A DNA stretch of 64,000 nucleotides from Candidatus Ferrigenium altingense (GTDB lineage: Bacteria; Pseudomonadota; Gammaproteobacteria; Burkholderiales; Gallionellaceae), in assembly GCA_020621985.1 (NCBI GenBank), contig JAHRYS010000005.1, positions 48,226-112,225 on the forward strand. Direction: 5' to 3'. The first letter of the stretch is position 1; every line of letters starts with the position of its first letter. Positions 33,679-43,979 of this stretch are shown here, piece after piece. A model generated the notes under the pieces. That model was not told where the DNA came from. It ran no database searches and saw nothing but the letters and a program-made list of their open reading frames with translations. Made by a program: the position numbers and the translations under genes.

Positions 33679-35268
33679 TTATCTGAAATCGCGGCGGATG
33701 GTCAGCGAAATGTCCGTGCGATCGAAACTATATAAAGAGATGTTGGAGTTCTTCCTGGAAAAGGCAACCTGCGGCTTGACCGACCAGAGCTTGTCCAGCC
33801 GCCAGTTTGCCGCCACGGTCAGGTCATAGAGCTTTTCGCTGCGGTTGGACATGATCAGGTTGTTCAGGTTGCCGTAGTTCGCAGATTGCCAGCCCAGGCT
33901 CGCAATTCCGTCCAGTTGCTCGTTAAAAGCGGCCTGTCCTCCAATTCGCAATCCCTCGAAGCGTTTCTTTCCGTCGGTGCGGCCGCCGTTGGGCAGGCCG
34001 GCAGAGACGACCGGCGCGACGTCCAGTTCCTTGCCGGCATAAAGGCTGGCGAACAGGGCCTGCTTGCCGTCTGCCATGATGTGCACCCATGCGGCCCCTG
34101 CCACCACCTGATCGGTATCACCCTCGATGCGTGCATCTGTCGTCGGCGAGGTGGGCGGAAAGCCTGCCGCCCTGCTCTCGCCATATTGCGCGAAGGCGCT
34201 CATCTGGTTGGACGGGCTGAAAACATGCTGCCATTCCGCGCCTAGCCCGATCAAATCCCTGCGCATGGAGTTGGCGGTGTAATACTGTCCGCCGGTCAAC
34301 GACAGTTTGTAGGTGTTCTGCTCTTCGGCATACATCACGCCGAAGCGGCCGTCTATGCTCAGCGTGTCATAGGCGGTCTGGGTCATGTTGCCGTGCTGGC
34401 GCAAGTCCGCTCCCGCAAACACGCCCCAGTTCGCATTGAGGTTGTGGCTGATTTCCCCCCCCGCGTTGATTCCTTCATAAGTACCCGTGAGCTTGGCGGC
34501 AGGCGGTAACTGGTTTCCCGGAAATATGCCGCTCCACGGGGAAGCGGGGGCGAATGTGAATGTCTGGGTGCTGCTGTTGGCGATGTTGCTGTCGTGCCCT
34601 GCCACGCCCTCGACATAACCTGCGATGCGCGTTTGCTTGGCCTGTTCCGCAGCCGTAATTGCATCCAGATATTTCTGGATGGTGATGCGCGCCGCCTCGG
34701 GCGGATCTTGTTTCAATACTTCCAGAAATTCGGTTTGGGCACGCGGCAGGTCGCCGAGCTGATAATAGGCGCGCGCCATGTCCAGCCGCGCGCCGGCAAA
34801 ATTCGGGTCTACCGCCAATACCCGTTCGAAGGCGAGCGTTGCCTTGTCAGGTTTGCCGCTGTCCAGCGCGGCGATGCCGATCAGGTAATCGAAACGCACT
34901 TCGCCGGAACGCTCGAACTCCAGCGGCTCCAGCAATGCGTAAGCATCGGCCGGCTTGCCGTTCTTCATCATCTCTTCCGCATCCTTGACGGGCTTTTCGC
35001 GCGCTTCAAGCTCTGCCTGCTTCCTGGCTTCGGTCTCGGCGCGTTGGCGCGCCTCCTGTTCGGCTTGGATGCGCGCTTCTGCTTCGCGTTGCGCCTGCAA
35101 GGCGCGCGCATCAGGCTTGACGGCTTTTTTGACGGCTGGTTTGGTTTTTTTGGTTACGGCCTTCTTGGCCTTGCCGGGCGTCACTTCAGGTTCAGCCCCC
35201 TGTGCAACAGGGCCCGCCGCCATCAAGGCTCCGAATACTCCGCAACACACCCATCGCACCAGCTTCAT
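33679..35268 (-). CDS. TPR/beta-barrel outer-membrane protein (Slam-like, DUF560)
   Basis: This 529-residue protein has a signal peptide, a Lys/Ala-rich and then a coiled-coil segment (about 35-105), TPR repeats (about 105-215, with GARLDMARAYYQLGDLPRAQ and FLEVLKQDPPEAARI) and a C-terminal barrel of about 300 residues starting GYVEGVAGHDSNIA and ending in alternating strands with RRDFR. This domain order is that of Slam/type XI secretion proteins, which move TbpB-like proteins across the outer membrane. The adjacent FecR-domain protein would be its cargo. I use the ATG at 35268 (MKLVRWVCCG). Confidence 0.75.
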   Translation of the reverse strand: MKLVRWVCCGVFGALMAAGPVAQGAEPEVTPGKAKKAVTKKTKPAVKKAVKPDARALQAQREAEARIQAEQEARQRAETEARKQAELEAREKPVKDAEEMMKNGKPADAYALLEPLEFERSGEVRFDYLIGIAALDSGKPDKATLAFERVLAVDPNFAGARLDMARAYYQLGDLPRAQTEFLEVLKQDPPEAARITIQKYLDAITAAEQAKQTRIAGYVEGVAGHDSNIANSSTQTFTFAPASPWSGIFPGNQLPPAAKLTGTYEGINAGGEISHNLNANWGVFAGADLRQHGNMTQTAYDTLSIDGRFGVMYAEEQNTYKLSLTGGQYYTANSMRRDLIGLGAEWQHVFSPSNQMSAFAQYGESRAAGFPPTSPTTDARIEGDTDQVVAGAAWVHIMADGKQALFASLYAGKELDVAPVVSAGLPNGGRTDGKKRFEGLRIGGQAAFNEQLDGIASLGWQSANYGNLNNLIMSNRSEKLYDLTVAANWRLDKLWSVKPQVAFSRKNSNISLYSFDRTDISLTIRRDFR

Positions 35269-35345
35269 GTTTACTGCCTCCCTGTTAATTGTTGTTCGCA
35301 GTATCCACCCCTTGCGTAGCATGGTCAATATGCCAAAAGACCCAA

Positions 35346-36020
35346 TTAGATCAGCCCTTTTTCCGCAAACGACAGGGTCTGCCCGCCCGCCACCACGAAG
35401 TGATCCAGCACGCGCACATCCACCAACCCGAGGGACTGTTTCAGTGCGGCGGTCAGGAGCTGGTCAGCCTGGCTCGGTTCGGTGACGCCGGAGGGATGGT
35501 TGTGCGCGAGGATGACGGCGGCGGCGTTGTGCGCCAGCGCCCGCTTGACCACTTCGCGCGGATAGACGCTGGTCTGGCTGAGGGTGCCGTGGAACAATTC
35601 TTCCGAGGCGATCACGCGATGCTGGGTATCGAGAAATAGCGCCAGGAAGACTTCCTGCTGTCGACCGCCGAGCAGCAGCCGCAAATAGTCGCGCACCGCA
35701 CGCGGCGAGTTGAGCGCATCGCCGCGCCGCATCTCTTCCTGCAACGCCCGCCGCGACATTTCCAGCACGGCCTGAAGTTGCACGTATTTCGCCTGCCCCA
35801 TGCCGTGTGTTGCGCAAAAATCGGTTTCACTGGCGGCAAACATTTGCGTGAGGCTGCCAAAGCGGGTAAGCAGGTCACGCGCCAGATCCACCGCGCTCTT
35901 GCCGGTCACGCCGGTGCGCAAAAAAATCGCCAGCACCTCGGCATCGGATAATGAGGCCGCGCCTTTCTGTAGCAATTTTTCTCGGGGCCGTTCGAATTCA
36001 GGCCAGTCGGTGATTGCCAT
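35346..36020 (-). CDS. radC: JAB-domain protein RadC
   Basis: This 224-residue protein has the N-terminal helix-hairpin-helix region ([39 protein letters not shown]) and the MPN/JAB domain with the metal motif HNHPSG followed by Asp in [12 protein letters not shown]. Despite the name, a role in DNA repair is not established. It is divergent from coaBC, the usual neighbour. Confidence 0.94.
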   Translation of the reverse strand: MAITDWPEFERPREKLLQKGAASLSDAEVLAIFLRTGVTGKSAVDLARDLLTRFGSLTQMFAASETDFCATHGMGQAKYVQLQAVLEMSRRALQEEMRRGDALNSPRAVRDYLRLLLGGRQQEVFLALFLDTQHRVIASEELFHGTLSQTSVYPREVVKRALAHNAAAVILAHNHPSGVTEPSQADQLLTAALKQSLGLVDVRVLDHFVVAGGQTLSFAEKGLI

Positions 36021-36070
36021 AACAGCCTCCCAGCCCGGACGGGCTGTTTCTTGATAAGATGCGCGGCATT

Positions 36071-37285
36071 ATGGAACAAACCCAAGCAAAACGCATCGTG
36101 CCAGTGAACCGCATCATTCTGGGCATTACCGGCGGCATCGCGGCCTACAAGGCGGCGGAATTGCTGCGCCTGTTGGTGAAACAGGGGATGGAGGTGCAGG
36201 TCGCGATGACCGAGGCGGCTGGCCACTTCATCACGCCGACCACCATGCAGGGACTTTCCGGCAAACCGGTATTCACCGACCAATGGGATGCGAGCGCGCC
36301 GAACGGCATGGCGCATATCAACTTGAGCCGCGCCGCCGACGCGATTGTGATCGCGCCGGCGACGGCCGATTTCATCGCCAAGCTGGCGCATGGCCTGGCG
36401 GATGATTTGCTTTCCACATTATGCCTGGCGCGTCTGTGCCCATTGCTGGTTGCCCCTGCGATGAACCGCGAGATGTGGCAGAACGCCGCGACGCAGCGCA
36501 ACATCGCGCAACTGCTTGCCGACGGCGTGCGGGTGCTCGGCCCGGACTGCGGCGTACAGGCCTGCGGCGAGGAGGGCATGGGGCGGATGCTGGAGGCGGA
36601 GCGGCTGGCGCAGGATATCGCGGCGTTTTTCCAGCCCAGGCAATTTCTCGGCAAGAAAATTCTGATTACCGCCGGGCCGACCTACGAGGCGATTGATGCG
36701 GTGCGCGGCATTACCAACCGCAGTTCCGGAAAAATGGGTTACGCCATCGCGCAGGCCGCGCTGGAACAGGGTGCGGAAGTGGTGCTGGTGTCGGGCCCGA
36801 CCGCGCTCGCCAAACCGCAGGGCGCGCAAGGCGTGGATGTGGTGAGCGCCGCGCAGATGTTCGAGGCGGTAAAGCAGCAGGTCGGCGATTGCGATATTTT
36901 CATCGGCGTGGCGGCGGTGGCCGATTACCGCGTCGCGCAACCGAGCGAACAAAAAATCAAGAAAAGTGCGGCTACGCTCACGCTGGAGCTCGTGCCCAAT
37001 CCGGATATCCTGGCGTATGTCGCCGGCCTGCCGAACCCGCCATTCTGTGTGGGTTTTGCCGCCGAGAGCGAAAATCTCGCGGAGTACGCCGAGCAAAAAC
37101 GTTGTGTGAAGAATGTGCCTTTGCTGGTGGGCAACCTCGCGCAACAGGCTATCGGCAGCGACGACAACGAACTGGTTCTGTTCGATGACAGCGGCAGCCG
37201 CGTCTTGCCGCGCGCCGACAAACTCACGCTGGCAAGGTTATTGATGCAACATATTGCACAACGCTATGAAGGAGCAAGCAAATGA
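36071..37285 (+). CDS. coaBC: Phosphopantothenoylcysteine decarboxylase/synthetase
   Basis: This bifunctional enzyme joins cysteine to phosphopantothenate and decarboxylates the product in coenzyme A synthesis. The FMN-binding CoaC part (about 1-185) has [18 protein letters not shown] and the PAMN motif ([10 protein letters not shown]). The CoaB part follows ([38 protein letters not shown]). The ATG at 36071 gives 404 residues. The stop overlaps the dut start (ATGA). Confidence 0.95.
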   Translation: MEQTQAKRIVPVNRIILGITGGIAAYKAAELLRLLVKQGMEVQVAMTEAAGHFITPTTMQGLSGKPVFTDQWDASAPNGMAHINLSRAADAIVIAPATADFIAKLAHGLADDLLSTLCLARLCPLLVAPAMNREMWQNAATQRNIAQLLADGVRVLGPDCGVQACGEEGMGRMLEAERLAQDIAAFFQPRQFLGKKILITAGPTYEAIDAVRGITNRSSGKMGYAIAQAALEQGAEVVLVSGPTALAKPQGAQGVDVVSAAQMFEAVKQQVGDCDIFIGVAAVADYRVAQPSEQKIKKSAATLTLELVPNPDILAYVAGLPNPPFCVGFAAESENLAEYAEQKRCVKNVPLLVGNLAQQAIGSDDNELVLFDDSGSRVLPRADKLTLARLLMQHIAQRYEGASK

Positions 37286-37755
37286 AACATGCCGCCCCAA
37301 CAAAACATATCTCCGTGGATGTCAAAATTCTCGACCCTCGCCTGCATGAAAGCATGCCCGGCTATGCGACCATCGGTTCGGCGGGAATCGACTTGCGCGC
37401 GTGTATCGATCAGAACATGGTGATCCAGCCCAAGCAGTGCGAACTCATCCCCAGCGGCATCGCCATTCACCTGAACGATCCGGGCTATGCCGCCATGATC
37501 CTGCCGCGCTCCGGCCTGGGGCATAAACACGGCATCGTGCTCGGCAACCTGGTTGGACTGATCGATTCGGATTATCAGGGGCAGATTTTCGTCTCGCTGT
37601 GGAACCGCAGCCAGATACCTTTCACGCTGATGCCGATGGAACGCATGGCGCAACTGGTGATTGTGCCGATCATGCAGGCGAAGTTCAATATCGTGGAGGA
37701 ATTCCCGTTGAGCGAGCGCGGCAGCGGCGGATTCGGCAGCACCGGCAAGCATTGA
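37282..37755 (+). CDS. dut: Deoxyuridine 5'-triphosphate nucleotidohydrolase
   Basis: This 157-residue dUTPase keeps uracil out of DNA and supplies dUMP. The five family motifs are visible: [51 protein letters not shown] and the C-terminal arm [10 protein letters not shown]. It starts in the coaBC stop codon and is followed by a bidirectional terminator. Confidence 0.96.
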   Translation: MKHAAPTKHISVDVKILDPRLHESMPGYATIGSAGIDLRACIDQNMVIQPKQCELIPSGIAIHLNDPGYAAMILPRSGLGHKHGIVLGNLVGLIDSDYQGQIFVSLWNRSQIPFTLMPMERMAQLVIVPIMQAKFNIVEEFPLSERGSGGFGSTGKH

Positions 37756-37780
37756 CCCCACGGAACGGTAGACTTGAAAA

Positions 37781-37814
37781 AACAAAAGCCCGCCAAAGCG
37801 GGCTTTTGTTTTGG
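37781..37814. terminator. Bidirectional terminator between dut and the PEGA lipoprotein gene
   Basis: AAAACAAAAGCCCGC and GCGGGCTTTTGTTTT pair around a four-base loop. T runs lie on both strands, so it can end both converging transcripts. Confidence 0.92.
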
Positions 37815-37826
37815 CGCACAATAAAA

Positions 37827-38855
37827 TCAATGCTCCAGGTTCAATTCCATTTCGGTATTGTCGCCCTTGCGCACCGACACTTTTTCGGTGACCATCTTGT
37901 AGCCTTCCAGCTTCACGCTGATCGCGTGCACGCCGGGCTCCATTTCCAGGCGTAGCGGAGACAGCCCGTAATACACCCCGTCCAGATACACCTTCGCGCG
38001 CTGCGGGTTGGTATTCACCAGCAACAGTCCTGCCGTGGCGCTGGCGCGCGGCATATAGGCAGACGGAGGAGCGGCGGCGCCCGGTTGAACGCCATAACCC
38101 GGCGTCATAGTTGCTGCCGGCGCAGCTTTGGCGGCAGCAGGAGCGACGTAAACCGTCACGCCGGGAATCGGTTTGGTGCCGGCTGTCAGGTTGAACAATT
38201 CCGGTTGCGATGCCATTAGCGATGCGCTGATGGCCTCCACGGTCTTGGTGGCGGCGACACGCAATTCCCTGTTCATATAGGCGATCACGTCATCCTTGTT
38301 GTTGCCGGAAACACCGGCGAAGCGATCGTTTTTTTCCATGACCAGACCCGACCACACCACCTTGCCGGTAGCCACTTCTTTTAGAGTAGTTTCGATCGCG
38401 ATGTTGATTTCATCGCGTTCCTTGACGTTCAGGGTCAAGTCCTTGATGGCCCCGGATACTTCGAACAAGGCATTGCTGGCGCTGCTACCCTCCAGCACCT
38501 GATAGCCTTCCCCATCAAAGCGCTTCTTGATCGCCACCGTGACGATGTTCGCGATTTCCTGGTCGATCAGCAACTGGTCGCCATCCACGCCACGGATGCG
38601 CTGTGTGGATATTCCCAGCAAGCGGGGGTTGCCCTGCTTGCGCTGGTCAATATACTTGTTGACGCGCAATGTGGCGGCATATTTGAGCAAGGGCCCGGAA
38701 CTGCTGCTGGCGGCCTTTTTCCCGGTGGTGCTGAGCGTGCTGTCGCTGCCATTAAACCAGCCGTTGACCGAATCCTTGGCATCCTTGACGGTGGAACACC
38801 CGGCAACCGCAGACAACAACACAACTAGCGCGGCATGCCGCAACAATCGACTCAT
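37827..38855 (-). CDS. PEGA-domain lipoprotein
   Basis: This 342-residue protein has a lipoprotein signal with lipobox LLSAVAGC. The central part (about 55-215) resembles lipoproteins that contain an integration-host-like fold (IDQEIANIVTVAIKKRF, GKVVWSGLVMEKNDRF). After a Pro/Ala-rich linker, the C-terminal PEGA domain (about 270-342) has LLLVNTNPQRAKVYLDGVYY and LEMEPGVHAISVKLEGYK. PEGA domains are surface or periplasmic binding modules. The role is unknown. Confidence 0.8.
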   Translation of the reverse strand: MSRLLRHAALVVLLSAVAGCSTVKDAKDSVNGWFNGSDSTLSTTGKKAASSSSGPLLKYAATLRVNKYIDQRKQGNPRLLGISTQRIRGVDGDQLLIDQEIANIVTVAIKKRFDGEGYQVLEGSSASNALFEVSGAIKDLTLNVKERDEINIAIETTLKEVATGKVVWSGLVMEKNDRFAGVSGNNKDDVIAYMNRELRVAATKTVEAISASLMASQPELFNLTAGTKPIPGVTVYVAPAAAKAAPAATMTPGYGVQPGAAAPPSAYMPRASATAGLLLVNTNPQRAKVYLDGVYYGLSPLRLEMEPGVHAISVKLEGYKMVTEKVSVRKGDNTEMELNLEH

Positions 38856-38908
38856 GATTTCACCTTAACAATTAAAATTGTTCATGCGCATGCTACAGGC
38901 ATGCCGCA

Positions 38909-39391
38909 TTATTTATTGGGCGCGGGAAGATAACGAACCAGTTCGTTGAGTGCCTTCGTATAAACTTCACGCTTAAACTCGATTACGGCGCCAATATCCA
39001 GCCAGTAATCGTTCCAACGCCACGCATCAAATTCGGGATGCGGGCAGGCGCGCAGGCAGACATCGCATTCACGGCCGACCAGGCGCAACAAAAACCAGAT
39101 CTGTTTTTGCCCGCGATAACCACCGCGCGATTCACGCTTGCTCCAGCTCTGCGGAACCTCATAGCGCATCCAGTCACGGGTGCGCCCGAGTATTTTCACG
39201 TGTTCCGGCATCAAGCCGACTTCTTCGTGCAACTCGCGGTACATCGCCTGCTCCGGGGTCTCGCCATGCTGAATGCCGCCTTGTGGAAACTGCCACGCGT
39301 GCTGCCGCACCCGCTTGCCCCAGAACACCTGATTACTGTCATTCGTGATAATGATGCCGACATTCGGGCGGTAGCCGTCTCGGTCGATCAT
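38909..39391 (-). CDS. rppH: RNA pyrophosphohydrolase
   Basis: This 160-residue Nudix enzyme removes pyrophosphate from mRNA 5' ends and so starts decay. The Nudix box is [20 protein letters not shown] (residues about 38-57), and the start [17 protein letters not shown] is typical, as is WRWNDYW near the end. Its promoter should lie in the roughly 180 bp upstream, which contain no other clear gene. Confidence 0.95.
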   Translation of the reverse strand: MIDRDGYRPNVGIIITNDSNQVFWGKRVRQHAWQFPQGGIQHGETPEQAMYRELHEEVGLMPEHVKILGRTRDWMRYEVPQSWSKRESRGGYRGQKQIWFLLRLVGRECDVCLRACPHPEFDAWRWNDYWLDIGAVIEFKREVYTKALNELVRYLPAPNK

Positions 39392-39570
39392 TTGCCACTC
39401 TATTCGGTTAATTTCAATGCGCGGATTCTTTCACATTTCCTGTTTATTGGAAAGCGAATCAGCATCGTCCGGCCTCCAGAGTGATGGGAAAAGGCCGTCA
39501 ATTTTATTGGGTTACGCAGCGGAATTTTGCCTGGGTGGCGACGGAGCGGTGCATCGTCGACCCAGTATCG

Positions 39571-39978
39571 CTAGTCATTCGGCAGCGCGGCTACCCCTGC
39601 CGCTGCGATTTGCCCGTCCTGAAACGAGCGCACGCCGCTGATGCCCAGACCGCCCACGATAGCCCCGTCGATTTCCAGCGGGACGCCGCCTTCGGCAGGA
39701 ATCACGCCGGGCAAGGCGAGGTGGATCAGCCGCCCACCCAGCACGGCATCTTCCGAAGTCTTGGTGGGGCGCTGGAACGCGACGGCGGCATGGGCTTTTT
39801 TTATCGCCGTTTCCACGCTGCCAAACTGGGTGTCGTGGCTGCGTTGCAGGTAGAGCAGATGCCCGCCGTCATCCACCACGGCGATGACCACGCGCCAGCC
39901 GTTGCGTTGCGCTTCGGCTTCGGCTGCGGCGGCGATGCGCTTGGCGTCTTCCAGCGTGAGCACGGGTTTGCTGGCCAC
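39571..39978 (-). CDS. GlcG/HbpS-family heme-binding-like protein
   Basis: This 135-residue protein belongs to the GlcG/HbpS family (DUF336). It begins KPVLTLEDAKRIAAAAEAEA and shows VVIAVVDDGGHLLYLQR, AIKKAHAAVAFQRPT, and the glycine-rich end PLEIDGAIVGGLGISGV. Family members bind heme or cobalamin-like ligands or act as accessory proteins. The exact role is unknown. It starts two bases after adk. Confidence 0.87.
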   Translation of the reverse strand: MASKPVLTLEDAKRIAAAAEAEAQRNGWRVVIAVVDDGGHLLYLQRSHDTQFGSVETAIKKAHAAVAFQRPTKTSEDAVLGGRLIHLALPGVIPAEGGVPLEIDGAIVGGLGISGVRSFQDGQIAAAGVAALPND

Positions 39979-39980
39979 GG

Positions 39981-41421
<1,441 letters not shown>

Positions 41422-41422
<1 letters not shown>

Positions 41423-41607
41423 TAAAGTTTTTCGACTTCTTCGGCGGTCAGTTTGCGCGCCTCGTCGGCCAGCATCACCGGAATGTCGTCTTCGATTTTG
41501 AAGGCCAGCCGGTCGGCCTTGCAGATCAGTTCCTGCGCGGCTTTCTGATAGACCAGCGGGGATTTGCACAGCGGGCAAACGAGGATATCAAGCAGTTTTG
41601 CGTCCAT
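41422..41607 (-). CDS. ycaR: Trm112-family (UPF0434/YcaR) protein
   Basis: This 61-residue protein has the typical [20 protein letters not shown] and [15 protein letters not shown]. Of the usual zinc-type cysteines it keeps the CPLC pair and one further Cys (LICKADR). The family commonly lies between lpxK and kdsB. The function in bacteria is uncertain, but eukaryotic Trm112 activates methyltransferases. It overlaps lpxK by 20 bases. Confidence 0.93.
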
Positions 41608-42580
41608 GGGATTCTATCTTTCGCAATATATGGTCGACCAGGGCCGGGTCGAGTTGGGCATCCACGCGCAACACCCAGTATCGGGCATCGGCGAATGCGG
41701 CGCATTTTACCGCATCTTTTTCGGTCAGGAGTATCGCATCGCACCCGGCAAAGGCCAGGTCGGCCGCAGAATAGGGATGATGGTCGGGAAAAGCGTGCGG
41801 CGTGAAGGGAATGCCCAGCGTTTGCAGATGCCGGAAGTAGCGTGGCGGATGCCCGATACCGGCCACGGCATGGTTGTTCAGCTTGTGAAAATGGCCGGCG
41901 GCGGCCGTTTTGCCGGGATCGAGCAGGTTATGGAAAACTTCTCCCGACAGGCGCATCGCGTACCGGCCTGTTGAAGTCTCGCCGCCGTTTACCACCACGG
42001 CATCCACGGTCCGCAGGCGCGTCACCGGCTCGCGCAGCGGCCCGGCGGGGAGCATCAAGCCATTGCCGAAGCCGCGCGCGCCGTCGATGACCGCGATTTC
42101 AACGTCGCGTTGCAAGCGGTAGTGCTGCAAGCCGTCGTCGCACAGCACGACATCGCACTGCGGGTGGGCTTGCAGGGCGGCTTGCGCGGCGGCGGCGCGG
42201 TCTTTCCCGATCCACACCGGGCAGAGCTTGCGCCGCGCCATCAGCAGCGGTTCGTCGCCCACTTGTTGCGCATCGCTGTCTGCATCGACATGCCTGGGTT
42301 GTTGTGCGGTGCCGCCGTAGCCGCGGCTGACAATCAGCGGATGCCGGCCGCGATCGATAAGCTGTTGCGCCAGCGCAAGCGTGAGCGGGGTCTTGCCGGT
42401 TCCGCCGGCGCTGATGTTGCCGACCACGATGACCGGCACGGGCAATTTATAACTGGGCAGGATGCCGCCGCGATACAGCGCGCGGCGCAATGCCACCAGC
42501 AGGCGAAACAGCAGGCTGAGCGGGAAAAGAATCAGGTGCAGCGGGGTGATGCGGTACCAGTGGTGTTGCAGGTCGAACAT
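41588..42580 (-). CDS. lpxK: Tetraacyldisaccharide 4'-kinase
   Basis: LpxK phosphorylates the lipid A precursor at the inner membrane. The 330-residue protein has an N-terminal membrane anchor ([20 protein letters not shown]), the Walker [26 protein letters not shown], the catalytic [16 protein letters not shown] and a C-terminal [15 protein letters not shown]. It starts two bases after exbD. Confidence 0.95.
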   Translation of the reverse strand: MFDLQHHWYRITPLHLILFPLSLLFRLLVALRRALYRGGILPSYKLPVPVIVVGNISAGGTGKTPLTLALAQQLIDRGRHPLIVSRGYGGTAQQPRHVDADSDAQQVGDEPLLMARRKLCPVWIGKDRAAAAQAALQAHPQCDVVLCDDGLQHYRLQRDVEIAVIDGARGFGNGLMLPAGPLREPVTRLRTVDAVVVNGGETSTGRYAMRLSGEVFHNLLDPGKTAAAGHFHKLNNHAVAGIGHPPRYFRHLQTLGIPFTPHAFPDHHPYSAADLAFAGCDAILLTEKDAVKCAAFADARYWVLRVDAQLDPALVDHILRKIESHGRKTA

Positions 42581-42582
42581 CC

Positions 42583-43002
42583 TTACTTGGGGGCGTTCTG
42601 CGTGGTAAAGGTGATGCGCCCATACCCCGCCAGTCGCGCCGCTTCCATCACGTTGATCACGGATTGGTGCGGAGTCTTGGCGTCGGCATTGATGACGATG
42701 GTGGGGTCGGCCTGGTCGCCTGCGGCATTTTTCAGGGAGGCTGCCAACGCCGTTACGCCGGAATAGGATAACCCCTGATTATTGATGGCATAGTGCTCGG
42801 AGGCATCCACCGCCACATTGATCGGCTTGGCCGCTTCGGCGACCGCTTCACCGCCGGCTTGCGGCAGGTTGATCTGCAATTCGGAAAACTTGGCATAGCT
42901 GGTGGTGACCATCAGGAAAATCAGGATCACCAGCAGCACGTCTATCATCGGAATCAGGTTGATTTCCGGTTCCTCACGGCTGCGCCCGCGTCGAAAATTC
43001 AT
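42583..43002 (-). CDS. exbD: Biopolymer transport protein ExbD/TolR family
   Basis: This 139-residue protein has a short cytoplasmic start (NFRRGRSREEPEINLIPMID), one membrane helix with the proton-carrying Asp (PMIDVLLVILIFLMVTT) and a periplasmic domain. With the adjacent ExbB it makes a proton-driven motor. Because the pair sits with lpxK and kdsB, it may serve lipid or TonB-type transport. Confidence 0.94.
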   Translation of the reverse strand: MNFRRGRSREEPEINLIPMIDVLLVILIFLMVTTSYAKFSELQINLPQAGGEAVAEAAKPINVAVDASEHYAINNQGLSYSGVTALAASLKNAAGDQADPTIVINADAKTPHQSVINVMEAARLAGYGRITFTTQNAPK

Positions 43003-43008
43003 CGCTGC

Positions 43009-43617
43009 CTAACCCTTGCGTTGACCGTGCACGATTTCCACCAGTTTGACCGCCTGTTGTTCCATGTCGATGGACAGGCTGTCTATCTGGGCGCGGAAGT
43101 GCCGGTAGGCAATCATGCTGGGAACCGCCACAATCAGGCCGAAAGCCGTGTTGTACAAGGCCACCGATATGCCATGGGCGAGTGTCGCCGGGTTGTTGCC
43201 CACCGCAGTTTGCGAGCCGAAAATCTCGATCATTCCTACCACCGTGCCAAACAGCCCCAGCAACGGGCTGATGGAAGCGATCGTGCCTAGGGTGGTCAAG
43301 AAACGTTCCAGATCGTGCGCGGCTGCCCGACCCGCTTCTTCGATGGATTCCTTCATCACGTCGGGCGGGCTTTTGATGTTCTTGAGCCCGGCGGCAAAAA
43401 TACGCCCCAGCAGCGAACTTTCGGCAAGCCTGACCAGCATGCCGTCGCTGACGCCGCGTTGTTTCAGTTCCTTGATGACTTCATCCAGCAAGGCGGGAGG
43501 GGAGACGCGGTGCGCACGCAAGGAAACCGAACGCTCAATGATCAAACCGACCGCAATGATGGATGCCAGGATTAAAAACCAGATTGGCCAACCGGCCGCT
43601 TCTACAATTGCAAACAC
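43009..43617 (-). CDS. exbB: MotA/TolQ/ExbB proton channel family protein
   Basis: This 202-residue protein has three membrane helices: about 5-28 (AAGWPIWFLILASIIAVGLI), 107-130 and 147-170. The family signature ERFLTTLGTIASISPLLGLFGTVVGMI spans the second helix (given here as two parts: ERFLTTLGTIAS and PLLGLFGTVVGMI). It begins the exbB-exbD-lpxK-ycaR-kdsB-adk-glcG run, in which genes overlap or are separated by a few bases. Confidence 0.94.
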   Translation of the reverse strand: MFAIVEAAGWPIWFLILASIIAVGLIIERSVSLRAHRVSPPALLDEVIKELKQRGVSDGMLVRLAESSLLGRIFAAGLKNIKSPPDVMKESIEEAGRAAAHDLERFLTTLGTIASISPLLGLFGTVVGMIEIFGSQTAVGNNPATLAHGISVALYNTAFGLIVAVPSMIAYRHFRAQIDSLSIDMEQQAVKLVEIVHGQRKG

Positions 43618-43979
43618 GCGGATTCTCCAAATGTGCTTAAATTAAATAGGCTTGAAATTTCAGGTCGCAACTGTAGCTTGTCGCACTGAGTTGAGCAACA
43701 TTTCTCAGGGTTTACTTCAGCTATATTTGGCTAACCTGCCATTTGATAAAGAATATTTCCATTTACTCACAAAATCTGTGGATAACTTTGTGGATGATTC
43801 CTCTGGTTAACGCATTAACGTGGCGTATGGTAAGGGTTTTTGTTACTTTGCCTATTTTTTATTTAGCAACAAAACATATATAAAACAATGCGTTATCGCA
43901 AGTCGCAAGTTTCATTGCGGGGTGATGTAGCAGAAAATGGCGGATTTGCTAGTTTTGTGGATTATTTAGAGATGTCAAT
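43618..43979. other. Divergent exbB/xseA intergenic region
   Basis: This 362-bp AT-rich region has no gene. It contains two DnaA-box-like sites at 43777-43797 and must hold the promoters of both exbB and xseA. Confidence 0.6.
43777..43797. promoter_or_regulatory. Two DnaA-box-like sequences
   Basis: TGTGGATAA (43777-43785) is the exact reverse complement of the DnaA box TTATCCACA. TGTGGATGA (43789-43797) differs at one position. They are in the same direction, 12 bp apart. They might bind DnaA for gene control or titration. An origin here is not supported. Confidence 0.5.

Noticed and set aside
39392..39570. Gene between rppH and glcG
   Set aside because: Open frames here are antisense extensions into glcG and lack any family motif.
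43618..43979. Chromosomal replication origin
   Set aside because: Two DnaA boxes and AT-rich DNA are present, but no cluster of boxes, no dnaA, dnaN, gidA or parAB genes are near.
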